NCBI GenBank assembly: GCA_903885795.1
Contig: CAISJV010000032.1
Coordinates: forward strand, 62,001-126,000
Direction: 5' to 3'
DNA from: an uncultured delta proteobacterium
GTDB taxonomy: Bacteria; Desulfobacterota; Syntrophia; Syntrophales; UBA8958
DNA: 64,000 nt
Both the position numbers and the translations under genes were made by a program. The notes below the pieces were generated by a model. The model worked only from the letters and a program-made list of their open reading frames with translations. It was not told the origin of the DNA and made no database searches. This document shows, one piece after another, positions 19,001 to 26,424 of this stretch (position 1 is the stretch's first letter; every line of letters starts with the position of its first letter).

Positions 19001-19722
19001 TTCGCCATGGCGATGATGTCGGGAAAATCCCGGCAATTGTCAAAGACTGAATTGCCAACATGACCGGGGACAGGACAGGAAAGTTCTATGCCGCTCTTAC
19101 TGATAATCCAGGCATAACCATTCTGACCGATCCGGATATCCTCGACATAACGCTTGGCAATGAGATCGAAGGGGAAAAGTAGCGCGAGTGATCCGTCGAA
19201 GACTCCCCGCTTGAATACAGGGGCATGAACGATTATCGTCTTGAAACCTCGCCTGTTCGTGAAAACGCCGCTAACAACAATTTGATGGGTGCGTTTGACT
19301 TCCTGAAAATCGTCAATCTTTGTTACCATCTGATGAATGACTCCGGGGTCGTAGGGTTCGGGGTAAAGAATTCGTCCCTGGCTGTCAATCCTGGTAATGA
19401 TGCTTATCTCCGCTGGGTAGGATGAATAATAATCGCGCATCATTTTTTTCCCATACGCATCGATGGCAACAATATGTTCATTTTTCGCCATAATCTTCAA
19501 CACGGCAATATGGTTATTGAAGAAAGATTCAATAGCCTTAGCAGCTTGCTTGGCGTGAATCATCTGCCTGGCATTTTGGCTCTCGATCATTTCATTCTTA
19601 ACGTTGCTATAGGTCAGATAAAGCAGGATAAAGCCGATCAACATAAAAAGAACTAAAAAGATTAGGTATCTTCCATGAGTTATAATAAAATTTAATGCTG
19701 CCCTTTTCTTCATCCCACTCAT
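16003..19722 (-). CDS. Membrane hybrid histidine kinase: sensor-PAS(x4)-HisKA-HATPase-REC
   Basis: 1239 aa. One transmembrane helix near residues 15-38 and another near 300-325 bracket a periplasmic Cache-like sensor of about 260 residues. Four PAS/PAC units follow (about 345-465, 470-595, 600-715, 720-850). Next come a HisKA helix with its phospho-His in GGVAHDMNNVLG (about 875), a HATPase_c domain (N box NLISNAAES, G1 DTGSGIS, G2 GTGLGLAV; about 970-1095) and a C-terminal receiver (about 1118-1239) with its Asp in LIILDMIMEPG. SD spacing favours the second ATG (19713). It interrupts the cobalamin genes between cbiD and cbiE in the same orientation. No link to cobalamin is known from the family, and the ligand is unknown. 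Confidence 0.92.
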   Translation of the reverse strand: MSGMKKRAALNFIITHGRYLIFLVLFMLIGFILLYLTYSNVKNEMIESQNARQMIHAKQAAKAIESFFNNHIAVLKIMAKNEHIVAIDAYGKKMMRDYYSSYPAEISIITRIDSQGRILYPEPYDPGVIHQMVTKIDDFQEVKRTHQIVVSGVFTNRRGFKTIIVHAPVFKRGVFDGSLALLFPFDLIAKRYVEDIRIGQNGYAWIISKSGIELSCPVPGHVGNSVFDNCRDFPDIIAMAKKMTKGEQGVTTYQFDQIRGNIVNKTTKHAVFMPIRLENNLWSIVVATPEDELLSSLHGFRNRIILIAILLLIGMGSLFYVLFRTQILAEEIARRRKVEEALRQGESTLQSVFLAAPVGICIMKNRLYQSANAYWCDIFGYPEEDIIGRDTRLLYENEEEYDRVGQELYTHLQERGLASTETKLRRSDGVFRDVILIAAPLRTDDLTAGTVVIVHDVTERKQAEEELRKSREMLLLITDNMSDMVRVSDLRGINLYTSPSHFKGLGYRQEERIGKSAFDVVHPDDVERITNVFLEGLAANRRVSVEYRARHADGYYVWLETVADLLRDVHGNVTSVVMSSRDISRRKATAEELSRSEEKYRALIETTQTGFVIIDQDGLVIDANPEYVRLTGHHSLSEIVGRSVIEWTADYEKEKNATAIRECLREGYIRNLEIDYVDPRGNITPIELNATCLGGKEEVQILTICRDISDRRWALEALRETQRRLRDIIEFLPDATLVIDRDGKVIAWNRAIESMTGIKAEEMLGKGNYEYAHPFYGERRPILIDLALHPDLGKEKSYTAIQRTGDIIIGEAYTPALAPGNVHLSATASVLRDSGGEIIAAIECIRNNTDRKGMEERLQRAEKMEALGVLAGGVAHDMNNVLGILVGYSELLLREVPEGSRAGKYAKSILQGGERAAAIIQDLLTMARRGVSVSEAVNLNQIVADSFKTPEFELVKSRYPEIIFRNQVEKDLLNVKGSPVHLSKTIMNLISNAAESISGAGEVTITTENRYVDLPIPGYENTQEGEYVVLTVSDTGSGISPADLGRIFEPFYTKKVMGRSGTGLGLAVVWGTMKDHGGYIDVRSEENNGSTFTLYFPASREALSKGDQDLSPDSYQGRGESILVVDDIEEQRLLAATMLEDLNYRVATVASGEDAVEYLGENKADLIILDMIMEPGIDGLETYRRILEIRPQQKAIIASGFAKTDRVRAAQELGAGVYVKKPYAMGKIGIAVRKELDRK

Positions 19723-19959
19723 CCTCTTACATCGCTATTAAATAATCGCAGTGAATATGACCTGTCTCCGATGCCTATACTAAATTTATGGTCTGAGTTC
19801 TGAAATTCATTATTTTCTCTCAAATAAAAAACGTCTTTTATTCATGCGCAAGATCTCTCCGTCAGGAAAAGCTACGTCTTTTATAGGAACTCGTTTCTTC
19901 GGGTTGAGAATGTACGGTTAGATGTGTGCCGGGATACACTGGGGTAGTATGTCTATCGG

Positions 19960-21105
19960 TCACATCAAAGTTCCCCCGATTAAGTCGCCTTTCATATTCA
20001 CCAGTATTACCTTTACCTTCCAGGCCGCCTCAGTGCGCTTCCGGATAGCCTGACAAACAGCATCCGCCAACTCGTCCCCCAGCATCTTACTTTCCCAGGC
20101 GGAAAGGCCCGTAAAGATCCCCTCCACGGTGTTGCTTTCCCCGAAATCTTTCCCTAATAACCTTCCCGCCAGATCGGTCACAAAGGGAACAGCGCTCGGG
20201 GATCGTGACGAATGGGTATCCCACTGGTTCATGGCAAGTTTCGCCAGCTTTCCCGGATGTCCCAGGATCGTGACCGCTTTGAAAGGGCAGGCAACAGCCG
20301 CATCCAGAATAAAGCCCCATTCATTGCTCACTTCGATAATTCGTTCATCCGTCACTTCCAAATGCCGCCGGGCGGCCCGCGCCCCGATATGACCGGGCAC
20401 GAAAACCGGACGCTCCACACCCGTGGCTGCCGCTACATTCAGACAACATTTCAGCGCGTTTCGCACGGCCGGACAACTGAAGGGGCGGACCCGCCCGGAT
20501 GTCCCCAGGATGGATAATCCCCCTTCAATGCCGAGTCGGGGGTTGAAGGTCCTTGCCGCTATTTCTTCACCCCTTGGAATGGATATAATCACCTTAACCC
20601 CCCGCGAAGTTACTTCCCGAAGGGCTGTCGCAATCATTTTCCGGGGAATCGGATTGATCGCCGCCTCACCCGGCGGTATGGACAACCCAGGTTTGGTAAC
20701 TCTGCCCACCCCTTCGCCGGCTTCAAAATAAACTTCCCCATTATCTGCTTCAAGATGGGCTCCTCCACTATCAGTTTCTAAGTACTTCCCGTCATTGCGA
20801 ATTTCAAAAGATTCAAGAACATTATCCGTCCAGAAAATGGCCGCCTCCACAATTGCTCCATCCGTTACATCGGGATCGTCTCCGGAATCCTTGCGGACCG
20901 CGGCCACAGCGCCTTCACCATGCCTATGCAAATACAGGAGCGCGAAATCAGCTCGGGTCCCGTCGGGAAGACCGATCTCGACACTCTGCGGTTCCTCGCC
21001 GGTGCAGAGAAACTGGGCCGCTGCCTTGGCCGCCGCCGCTGCACAACTCCCCGTCGTAAATCCCATTCTGCCCTGCCCGGATCTGCCAGTCAAAAACCCT
21101 CCCAA
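19960..21105 (-). CDS. cbiD: Cobalt-precorrin-5B C1-methyltransferase
   Basis: SAM-dependent C1 methylation in the anaerobic corrin pathway. The CbiD hallmark GFTTGSCAAAAAKAAAQF lies at about 15-32, the Gly/Pro-rich FPxGEAAINPIPRKM-like segment near 180 and the GHPGKLAKLA motif near 285. The length of 381 aa is typical. The start is uncertain: TTG at 21105 is the longest choice, TTG at 21093 lies nearer a GGGAGGG, and ATG at 21066 (MGFTTG) has a weak site. A degenerate copy of the 51.8-kb repeat end lies 19 bp upstream (21124-21142). Downstream the reading direction continues into the hybrid kinase after 237 bp. Confidence 0.93.
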   Translation of the reverse strand: MGGFLTGRSGQGRMGFTTGSCAAAAAKAAAQFLCTGEEPQSVEIGLPDGTRADFALLYLHRHGEGAVAAVRKDSGDDPDVTDGAIVEAAIFWTDNVLESFEIRNDGKYLETDSGGAHLEADNGEVYFEAGEGVGRVTKPGLSIPPGEAAINPIPRKMIATALREVTSRGVKVIISIPRGEEIAARTFNPRLGIEGGLSILGTSGRVRPFSCPAVRNALKCCLNVAAATGVERPVFVPGHIGARAARRHLEVTDERIIEVSNEWGFILDAAVACPFKAVTILGHPGKLAKLAMNQWDTHSSRSPSAVPFVTDLAGRLLGKDFGESNTVEGIFTGLSAWESKMLGDELADAVCQAIRKRTEAAWKVKVILVNMKGDLIGGTLM

Positions 21106-21190
21106 ACAACTCCAGTCACATTTGACGACTTCGCAAAAAGTCGGAAATTGCAGTTATTCGTCACCAATTGCCCGCTGCCTGTTGCCTGAG

Positions 21191-22030
21191 CTACTTGTCC
21201 TTTTGAAAAAGCTCCATTATTTCCCGACGCGCCTCCCCGATGGTCAGGGGAATCCGCCCGAAGGCCAGGTTGTCCTCGTGCTTCAACCGATAGATCAGCT
21301 CCGCGATCTGGGGTAGCCGCAAGCGAACCTGGCTCATCTCTTCGGGGGCAGTAAAGACGGCCTCGGGGGTTCCGCTCCTGACTATCTTGCCGTCGCTCAG
21401 GACATAGAGACGATCCAGAAAAACGGGTATCAGATCGACACTGTGGGTCGCCATAAAAATAGTCACCTTCTTTTCCCGATTGAGTTTCATGAGGAGATCC
21501 ATCATCTGGTACTCCCCCAGAGGGTCCAGACCGGCGGTGGGTTCGTCGAGGAGGAGGATCTCATGTCCCATGGAGAGGAGCCCGGCGATGCAGACCCGTT
21601 TTTTCTGGCCAAAACTTAGGTGGTGAATGGACTTTTTTGCATATACGGCCATCTCGACCGCTTCCAGGGCCTTTTTCACCCTTTTGACGACCTCTTCCTC
21701 CTCAATTCCCATGTTCATAGGACCGAAGGCGACGTCTTCAAATACCGTCGGGGCAAAAAGCTGGTCATTGGGATTCTGGAAGACAATGCCCATCTTTCCA
21801 TAAATCTCCCGGGACGACAGACGGTGGATGTCCGTCCCGTCGAGAAGGACACTTCCCTGGATATCCTTGATCATCCCGTCCATGATCTTGAGGAGCGTCG
21901 TCTTGCCCGACCCGTTATAGCCAAGGACGCCGGCAAACTCGCCTCGCCGGACGGCAAACGTTACCCCGGTAATGGCTTCCGTGCCGTCGGCGTATCGATA
22001 ACGGACATTCTTGAGGGCTAAGCGGTTCAT
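21191..22030 (-). CDS. cbiO: Cobalt ECF transporter ATPase
   Basis: ATP-binding subunit of the cobalt energy-coupling-factor transporter, 279 aa. Walker A is GYNGSGKTT (about 38-46), the Q-loop [10 protein letters not shown] is an ECF-type signature, the ABC signature is LSFGQKKR and Walker B is [13 protein letters not shown]. The ATG at 22030 overlaps the cbiQ stop as ATGA, so this start is preferred over the GTG three codons earlier. CbiQ-CbiO coupling is standard for ECF modules. The protein acts on the cytoplasmic face of the inner membrane. Confidence 0.94.
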   Translation of the reverse strand: MNRLALKNVRYRYADGTEAITGVTFAVRRGEFAGVLGYNGSGKTTLLKIMDGMIKDIQGSVLLDGTDIHRLSSREIYGKMGIVFQNPNDQLFAPTVFEDVAFGPMNMGIEEEEVVKRVKKALEAVEMAVYAKKSIHHLSFGQKKRVCIAGLLSMGHEILLLDEPTAGLDPLGEYQMMDLLMKLNREKKVTIFMATHSVDLIPVFLDRLYVLSDGKIVRSGTPEAVFTAPEEMSQVRLRLPQIAELIYRLKHEDNLAFGRIPLTIGEARREIMELFQKDK

Positions 22031-22776
22031 ATCCCCCACAATATACCCATGACCGTTACCACCAGGCAGGATAGGAAGATCTCGGATGATCTGAACGGAC
22101 GGCTCTGAAAGAGGGGCATGTTACCGTCATATCCCCGCTGCACCATGGCCGTGGACAGGGTCTGGCTTTGCTCGAAGGCCTTGAGGATCAGGGAACCCGT
22201 CAGGATACCGAAGGAACTCAAACGATTCCGGAAGTTTGCATAACCAAGGCGGTTTTTCTGGGCATGATAAATCACCATGGCCTCCTCAAAGAGAACAAAT
22301 ATATAGCGATACGCGTACAGTAGGACTTCAATGAATCCCCGGGGGACTTTCAACCAGGAAAGGGCGGCCATGAGTTCAGGAAAAGGCGTCGCATAAACCA
22401 GGACGGCCATAAGGGAGATGGCAGCCATAATCCGGCTGCTGATGGCAATGCCTTCCGCCAGGCCTTCGCGATACCCCGTAATTTGGAATCCCAGGATATC
22501 AAAGGAAAAGAGGGGATCGTGACCGGAAAAAAAAATCTTCAACAAAAAGACGACGAGAACGATGAGGAATGGCTCAGAAAAGCGGAGCAGAAAAAGCCGC
22601 CAGGGAATTTTCATGCTGACGATAAGGGTCAGGGAGATCGCCGCCACGAGGAGTTGGAAGCCGACGCCCTGATAACTGAGGACCATGACCAGGATAATCA
22701 TGGTCACGAGGAGTTTGATTCGGGCGTCGATCCGGGAAAGCCAGTGGTCCGTGGCATAGTATTCCAGCAGGAGCAT
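22027..22776 (-). CDS. cbiQ: Cobalt ECF transporter transmembrane subunit
   Basis: EcfT-type membrane scaffold linking CbiM to CbiO, 249 aa with about five hydrophobic segments. The start contains DHWLSRIDARIKLL, the EcfT N-terminal signature, and MVQRGYDG near 210 is an ARG-type coupling motif. The ATG at 22776 overlaps the cbiM stop by one base (TGATG), so the three ECF genes are translated in series. Confidence 0.93.
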   Translation of the reverse strand: MLLLEYYATDHWLSRIDARIKLLVTMIILVMVLSYQGVGFQLLVAAISLTLIVSMKIPWRLFLLRFSEPFLIVLVVFLLKIFFSGHDPLFSFDILGFQITGYREGLAEGIAISSRIMAAISLMAVLVYATPFPELMAALSWLKVPRGFIEVLLYAYRYIFVLFEEAMVIYHAQKNRLGYANFRNRLSSFGILTGSLILKAFEQSQTLSTAMVQRGYDGNMPLFQSRPFRSSEIFLSCLVVTVMGILWGI

Positions 22777-23834
22777 CAACTTCCTCTTATCTTGCCGGAG
22801 GTCTCCGGTGCTGGTTCATCTTGCCCAGAACATATGGGCAGCCCTTTTCCCGCAATCAACACCCGCCAGTAATAACCGGCGGCAAAGCCCCCTACAGCCC
22901 CGGCAATAAGAAAAATAAAGAGGGGTAGATCACCCTGCTCCATATTGACAAGAGGTTCCTTGGGTTCCCTTCCCTGCTCTTTGGCAATCTTCTCGATTAC
23001 TGCTTCATCGACGCCCGTCCATTTAGATGCTTCGACAGGGGCGACTCCGGAAAATAAAAAAGTGACAGCAATTAAAACTGCCCCGATCACTGCTACTTCC
23101 CTGGCCTTGATGACCCGCATTTTAATCAGTAAATCCGGTCGCTTTTTATAAAGCAGCATCACCATGCCTGCGGTCATGGCCCCTTCAAGGACGCCTATGG
23201 GAAGCTGGGTGGGGATAAAGGCAATAAGGACCTTCCAGAAAAGGGGCAAAAAAGCCGCTTCTCCGCGGATTCCGGCGGCTAATTCCACCGAGGTCATAAA
23301 GTAGGTAGCCCAGTCTGCGAAAAGGCCGGCCATGAAGGCTGCTACTGCCATGTTCACATTGACGGATCGGAGGGCGCGAAAGGTCAGGAATCCCGTAAAG
23401 GAGCCCATGACACCCATGGAGACAATATCGGCCCCCAAGGTGCTCAGCCCCCCGTGGGCCATAAAAAGGGCCTGAATCAGGAGTGCCGCGGCAGTGATGA
23501 CAACACTGATGGCCGGGCCGATGAGGATCCCGGAGATGCCGGTGCCGCATGGATGGGAACAGGTTCCGGCGAAGGGAACAGGGATGGGCAGACAGGAAAT
23601 GATAAATACCACAGCGGCCATGAGACCGACAAGGGGTTTAAAGGAAAGATCATCCAGATTGCGCTTATTGAGGCGGTAGAGTCCCCAGGCAAAAAAAGGC
23701 AGGGCCACGGCAAACCAGAAGGCAGCCCAATTAAAGGGCAGCAGTCCTTCGGCAATATGCATGGCCGCCACATTCTGAGGCAGCGTCACACCGCCAATAA
23801 TGGCGATGACAAAACCGCAGCTCACCTTTTTCAT
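22776..23834 (-). CDS. cbiM: Cobalt ECF substrate-binding protein, CbiM-CbiN fusion
   Basis: 352-aa S-component for Co2+. A leader of 24 residues precedes MHIAEG; in CbiM/NikM the mature N-terminus with this His binds the metal. About seven membrane segments follow, with the conserved GTCSHPCGTGISGILIGP near 90. After about residue 250 an extra region carries one loop segment (PVEASKWTGVDEAVIEKIA) and a last transmembrane helix (about 310-330), the layout of the small partner CbiN (PDGLE-type) fused in. A GAGG lies 7 nt before the ATG. No cobalamin riboswitch core is visible in the 142-bp leader. Confidence 0.92.
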   Translation of the reverse strand: MKKVSCGFVIAIIGGVTLPQNVAAMHIAEGLLPFNWAAFWFAVALPFFAWGLYRLNKRNLDDLSFKPLVGLMAAVVFIISCLPIPVPFAGTCSHPCGTGISGILIGPAISVVITAAALLIQALFMAHGGLSTLGADIVSMGVMGSFTGFLTFRALRSVNVNMAVAAFMAGLFADWATYFMTSVELAAGIRGEAAFLPLFWKVLIAFIPTQLPIGVLEGAMTAGMVMLLYKKRPDLLIKMRVIKAREVAVIGAVLIAVTFLFSGVAPVEASKWTGVDEAVIEKIAKEQGREPKEPLVNMEQGDLPLFIFLIAGAVGGFAAGYYWRVLIAGKGLPICSGQDEPAPETSGKIRGS

Positions 23835-23956
23835 ATAATAACCTCGTCAAATTTGAGCCTTGAAATTCACGGAGGACGGTAACAAAAATAATCACTGATG
23901 ACAAGGCATGAATTTAAGGGAAGGAGACCTTTGCTGGAAATCATTGCTTAAGGCTC

Positions 23957-23984
23957 CCCATCAGGCTAAAAAGCGCCTAATGGG
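23957..23984 (-). other. Hairpin spanning the cupin stop, upstream of cbiM
   Basis: CCCAT-c-AGGC (23957-23966) pairs with GCCT-a-ATGGG (23975-23984) around an 8-nt loop. The arm overlaps the cupin stop codon. No T run follows, so it is not a clear terminator. It may stabilise or process the mRNA between the cupin and cbiM. Confidence 0.4.
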
Positions 23985-24354
23985 AAAGATTGCCCATCGT
24001 TTCATACTCCTCAGGGACAAACCTGGGAGTGCATATGCAAAGGAAGATCAAATCCCCATCACCGGTATTTGTGATACGCTGGGGGGCACTACGGGGAATG
24101 ATGATGACGTCTCCCGCCCGGACCTCCGTCGGAGGAAGATCTCCAACCTCGACAAGACCGGTTCCTTCCATGATGACATAGCGTTCAACCGTATCCTTCA
24201 ACCGGTGGAGGAACGTCGTGACACCAGGACTGACCCGGGCCCGGGCAATGGATACATCTCCATCTTCCGGTGTATTCCACATCTCCATGATGAAGCAGCC
24301 CTCTTCGGTGAATAACTCCCTATTTTTGTCCGCCTTGTTGATTTTTCCCCTCAT
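23977..24354 (-). CDS. Cupin-domain protein
   Basis: About 125 aa, a single RmlC-like cupin: the first motif region is around FLHRLKDTVERYVIMEG and the second around VRAGDVIIIPRSAPQRITN. The His, Glu and other polar residues of these strands could bind a metal. The start is chosen at the ATG 5 nt after GAGG; an ATG directly before it and a longer form from 24405 (17 more residues) are possible. It is the first gene upstream of cbiMQO in the same direction. A cobalt- or tetrapyrrole-related role would be guilt by association only. Confidence 0.75.
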   Translation of the reverse strand: MRGKINKADKNRELFTEEGCFIMEMWNTPEDGDVSIARARVSPGVTTFLHRLKDTVERYVIMEGTGLVEVGDLPPTEVRAGDVIIIPRSAPQRITNTGDGDLIFLCICTPRFVPEEYETMGNLSH

Positions 24355-24502
24355 CATTTCCTCTTTCGCGAGTTTTAGCATAATCTTCTCAATATGAGAA
24401 GGCATATTGGGTGACGACGTTGCAAAAGGTCCCCTGTTTTCATGGCGGCAAGTTTCTTTCTTACCTTACTTCACGGTCATTAGTATTACGATTAATATTC
24501 TC

Positions 24503-24593
24503 TCATAAACATTCTTGCCTATGTTATAATTAACCTTATTTTGTCTGTTTTTGTAATTTTTTGTAACTTTATTATTGCGGTGTTACAATTAAC
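24503..24593 (+). promoter_or_regulatory. Tandem promoters with shared GTTAyAATTAAC core ahead of the porin gene
   Basis: Two near-identical 12-mers, GTTATAATTAAC (24523-24534) and GTTACAATTAAC (24582-24593), each contain an extended -10 (TGTTATAAT, TGTTACAAT). The second has a TTGTAA -35 (24561-24566) at exactly 17 nt. The GTTA...TAAC arms are inverted, so a repressor could also bind there. The rest of the 350-bp gap (24355-24704) shows nothing else beyond A+T-rich DNA and a GACGAC...GCAAAA fragment at 24413. Confidence 0.6.
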
Positions 24594-24704
24594 ATGATAT
24601 GTATCCTGCCATTTAGGGCGATACGTTTCCGCCGGTGTATATTGACTCATCAGAAGCAATGAAATTTAAATATTGATAATCAATAACTTACAAGGAGGAA
24701 ATAA

Positions 24705-26258
24705 ATGAAGAGAATTTTGGTGACCCTATTGTCGCTGGGTCTGATCATGGTGTTTGCAATGCCCGCCGCAGCGGTAGATGTAAAGTTCAGCGGCGAATAC
24801 TATGCCCAAGGCTGGTATGTTGATAATCCCTCGGTGCTGGACAAAGGTGAAAAAGCTGGCGCCGCTTCCTGGACCAACAACTCCCTTCGTGGTCCCAACG
24901 CCTTCTATGGCCAACGATTCCGGCTCACTTCGGAGTTCCAAGTTGTAGAGGGTCTGAAACTCGTCACCCGGTTTGACGCCATGGAGAAAAGATGGGGTGA
25001 TCAGGCATGGGCCGGCGCCACTGGCGAGACCCAGAGCCGCACCCAGACACCCACCGGCTCGCCGAGCAATGGAGCTGGTAGCGCCCTCGCGGGCGCTGGT
25101 ACTGTCAAGACGCAGGAAAACATCGAATGGGAACGAGCCTATCTGGATTTCAACGTTCCCTTCGGTAAATTCCAGGTCGGTTATATGCAGTACCTTACTT
25201 GGGGCACGTCCTTTCTGGATACCACTCTTACTGCGGGCGGCATCCGTTACTACTACAACCAGGGGCCTTGGCAGGTCGTTGCCGCCACTGAAAAGCGAGC
25301 CGAATACGTCGGTCTAAATGCCAATAACATCGGCATCGCCAACGACGCCGACCGTGATCTTTATGACCTCGGTGTTACCTACAAGTTCACCCCCGGCCAG
25401 GCAGGCATCCTCTATCAGTATATGCGGAGCGCTCAAAACAAATGGCAGCAGGCTAACGGTTATCTGACCCAGCTTAACGGCTTTTACCCCTACGCACAGT
25501 TGACCTTCGGCAATTTCTTCATTGAGGCCGAGGGCGTCTACGGAACAGGGACCCTGAGATCTTATGAGAGTACCACAACAGCGGCCTCTGTGGGCGGAAC
25601 TACTCCCGCCAGCAATGCCCAGAATGTGTCGTTAAACGCGTACGCGGCCTATGTCCACGGCATGTATGACTTCAAGCCTGCCTATATAGGGGCAAAGTTC
25701 GTTTATATCAGCGGTGACGACAACTCCAACAGCGATAAGGCTTCCGGCTCAATCCTGCAGTCTCTGCAGATGAACCGCAGCTTCTATCCCACCCTGATCC
25801 TCTGGAACGACGACTATCAAAACAACCTCGGTAACATCCAGGGAAACATCCCCGCCGGCGCCACCGGCGCCAACCGCAGAACCGGTCAAACCTACGCCGT
25901 CAGGCAGGAGATGGACAACGTCTGGTTCTATCAGATCTATGCCGGTTTCAAACCCACGCCAAAAATGGACCTGAAAGCGGCTTTCTCGATCGCCAGCGCC
26001 GACAAGGCCCCGAAGAGCGACGTGGGAACGACTGGTCAGGCAGGTTACTACAACCCGGGAGCAGCGGTTCAGGAATTCGTCTCCACCAAGTACGGTAACG
26101 AACTCGATCTTACCGCTACATACAAGATCTATGACAACCTTACCTACATGATCGGTATGGGTTACCTCTGGGTAGGCGACTATTTCAAGGGCTATGACAA
26201 TAACGCCGTTGTTAAGGATAATTACCTCCTTACCCATAAGTTAACTCTGAATTTCTAA
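24705..26258 (+). CDS. Outer-membrane beta-barrel (porin-like) protein
   Basis: 517 aa with a clear Sec signal peptide (cleavage near AMPAAA-VD, residues 1-23). Many alternating amphipathic strands and Asn/Tyr/Gly-rich loops follow, and the protein ends in Phe (LTHKLTLNF), the usual recognition end for BAM-mediated insertion. It has no recognisable specificity motif. AAGGAGGAAATAA precedes the ATG, and the long A+T-rich leader with two promoters and the strong terminator suggest a highly expressed single-gene unit. The tungstate transporter operon starts 166 bp downstream on the same strand, but the terminator separates them. A role in oxyanion passage is speculation. Confidence 0.82.
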   Translation: MKRILVTLLSLGLIMVFAMPAAAVDVKFSGEYYAQGWYVDNPSVLDKGEKAGAASWTNNSLRGPNAFYGQRFRLTSEFQVVEGLKLVTRFDAMEKRWGDQAWAGATGETQSRTQTPTGSPSNGAGSALAGAGTVKTQENIEWERAYLDFNVPFGKFQVGYMQYLTWGTSFLDTTLTAGGIRYYYNQGPWQVVAATEKRAEYVGLNANNIGIANDADRDLYDLGVTYKFTPGQAGILYQYMRSAQNKWQQANGYLTQLNGFYPYAQLTFGNFFIEAEGVYGTGTLRSYESTTTAASVGGTTPASNAQNVSLNAYAAYVHGMYDFKPAYIGAKFVYISGDDNSNSDKASGSILQSLQMNRSFYPTLILWNDDYQNNLGNIQGNIPAGATGANRRTGQTYAVRQEMDNVWFYQIYAGFKPTPKMDLKAAFSIASADKAPKSDVGTTGQAGYYNPGAAVQEFVSTKYGNELDLTATYKIYDNLTYMIGMGYLWVGDYFKGYDNNAVVKDNYLLTHKLTLNF

Positions 26259-26281
26259 ATTCTTTGGGACAATAGAAGTGT

Positions 26282-26316
26282 AAAATGCCCCTGCGATTTT
26301 GTGCAGGGGCATTTTT
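26282..26316 (+). terminator. Strong intrinsic terminator after the porin gene
   Basis: ATGCCCCTGC (26285-26294), an 8-nt loop and GCAGGGGCAT (26303-26312) are followed by TTTT; A-T pairs extend the stem further. It lies 26 bp after the porin stop codon. Confidence 0.95.
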
Positions 26317-26424
26317 ATATAAGCTACCATTGGGTGTTTGTATTTGTCACAATAAGTTGCTTTTTGTCTTGATAATCGCCCGAGGATCATCTAAGCTGCC
26401 CCTGCTTCAGAAAAGGAGGAGTAC

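Noticed and set aside
23835-23976. Cobalamin or NiCo riboswitch before cbiM
   Set aside because: I looked for the conserved B12-box (GCCACTG-type) and NiCo core on the minus strand and did not find them; only a simple hairpin is present. A covariance-model search would be decisive.
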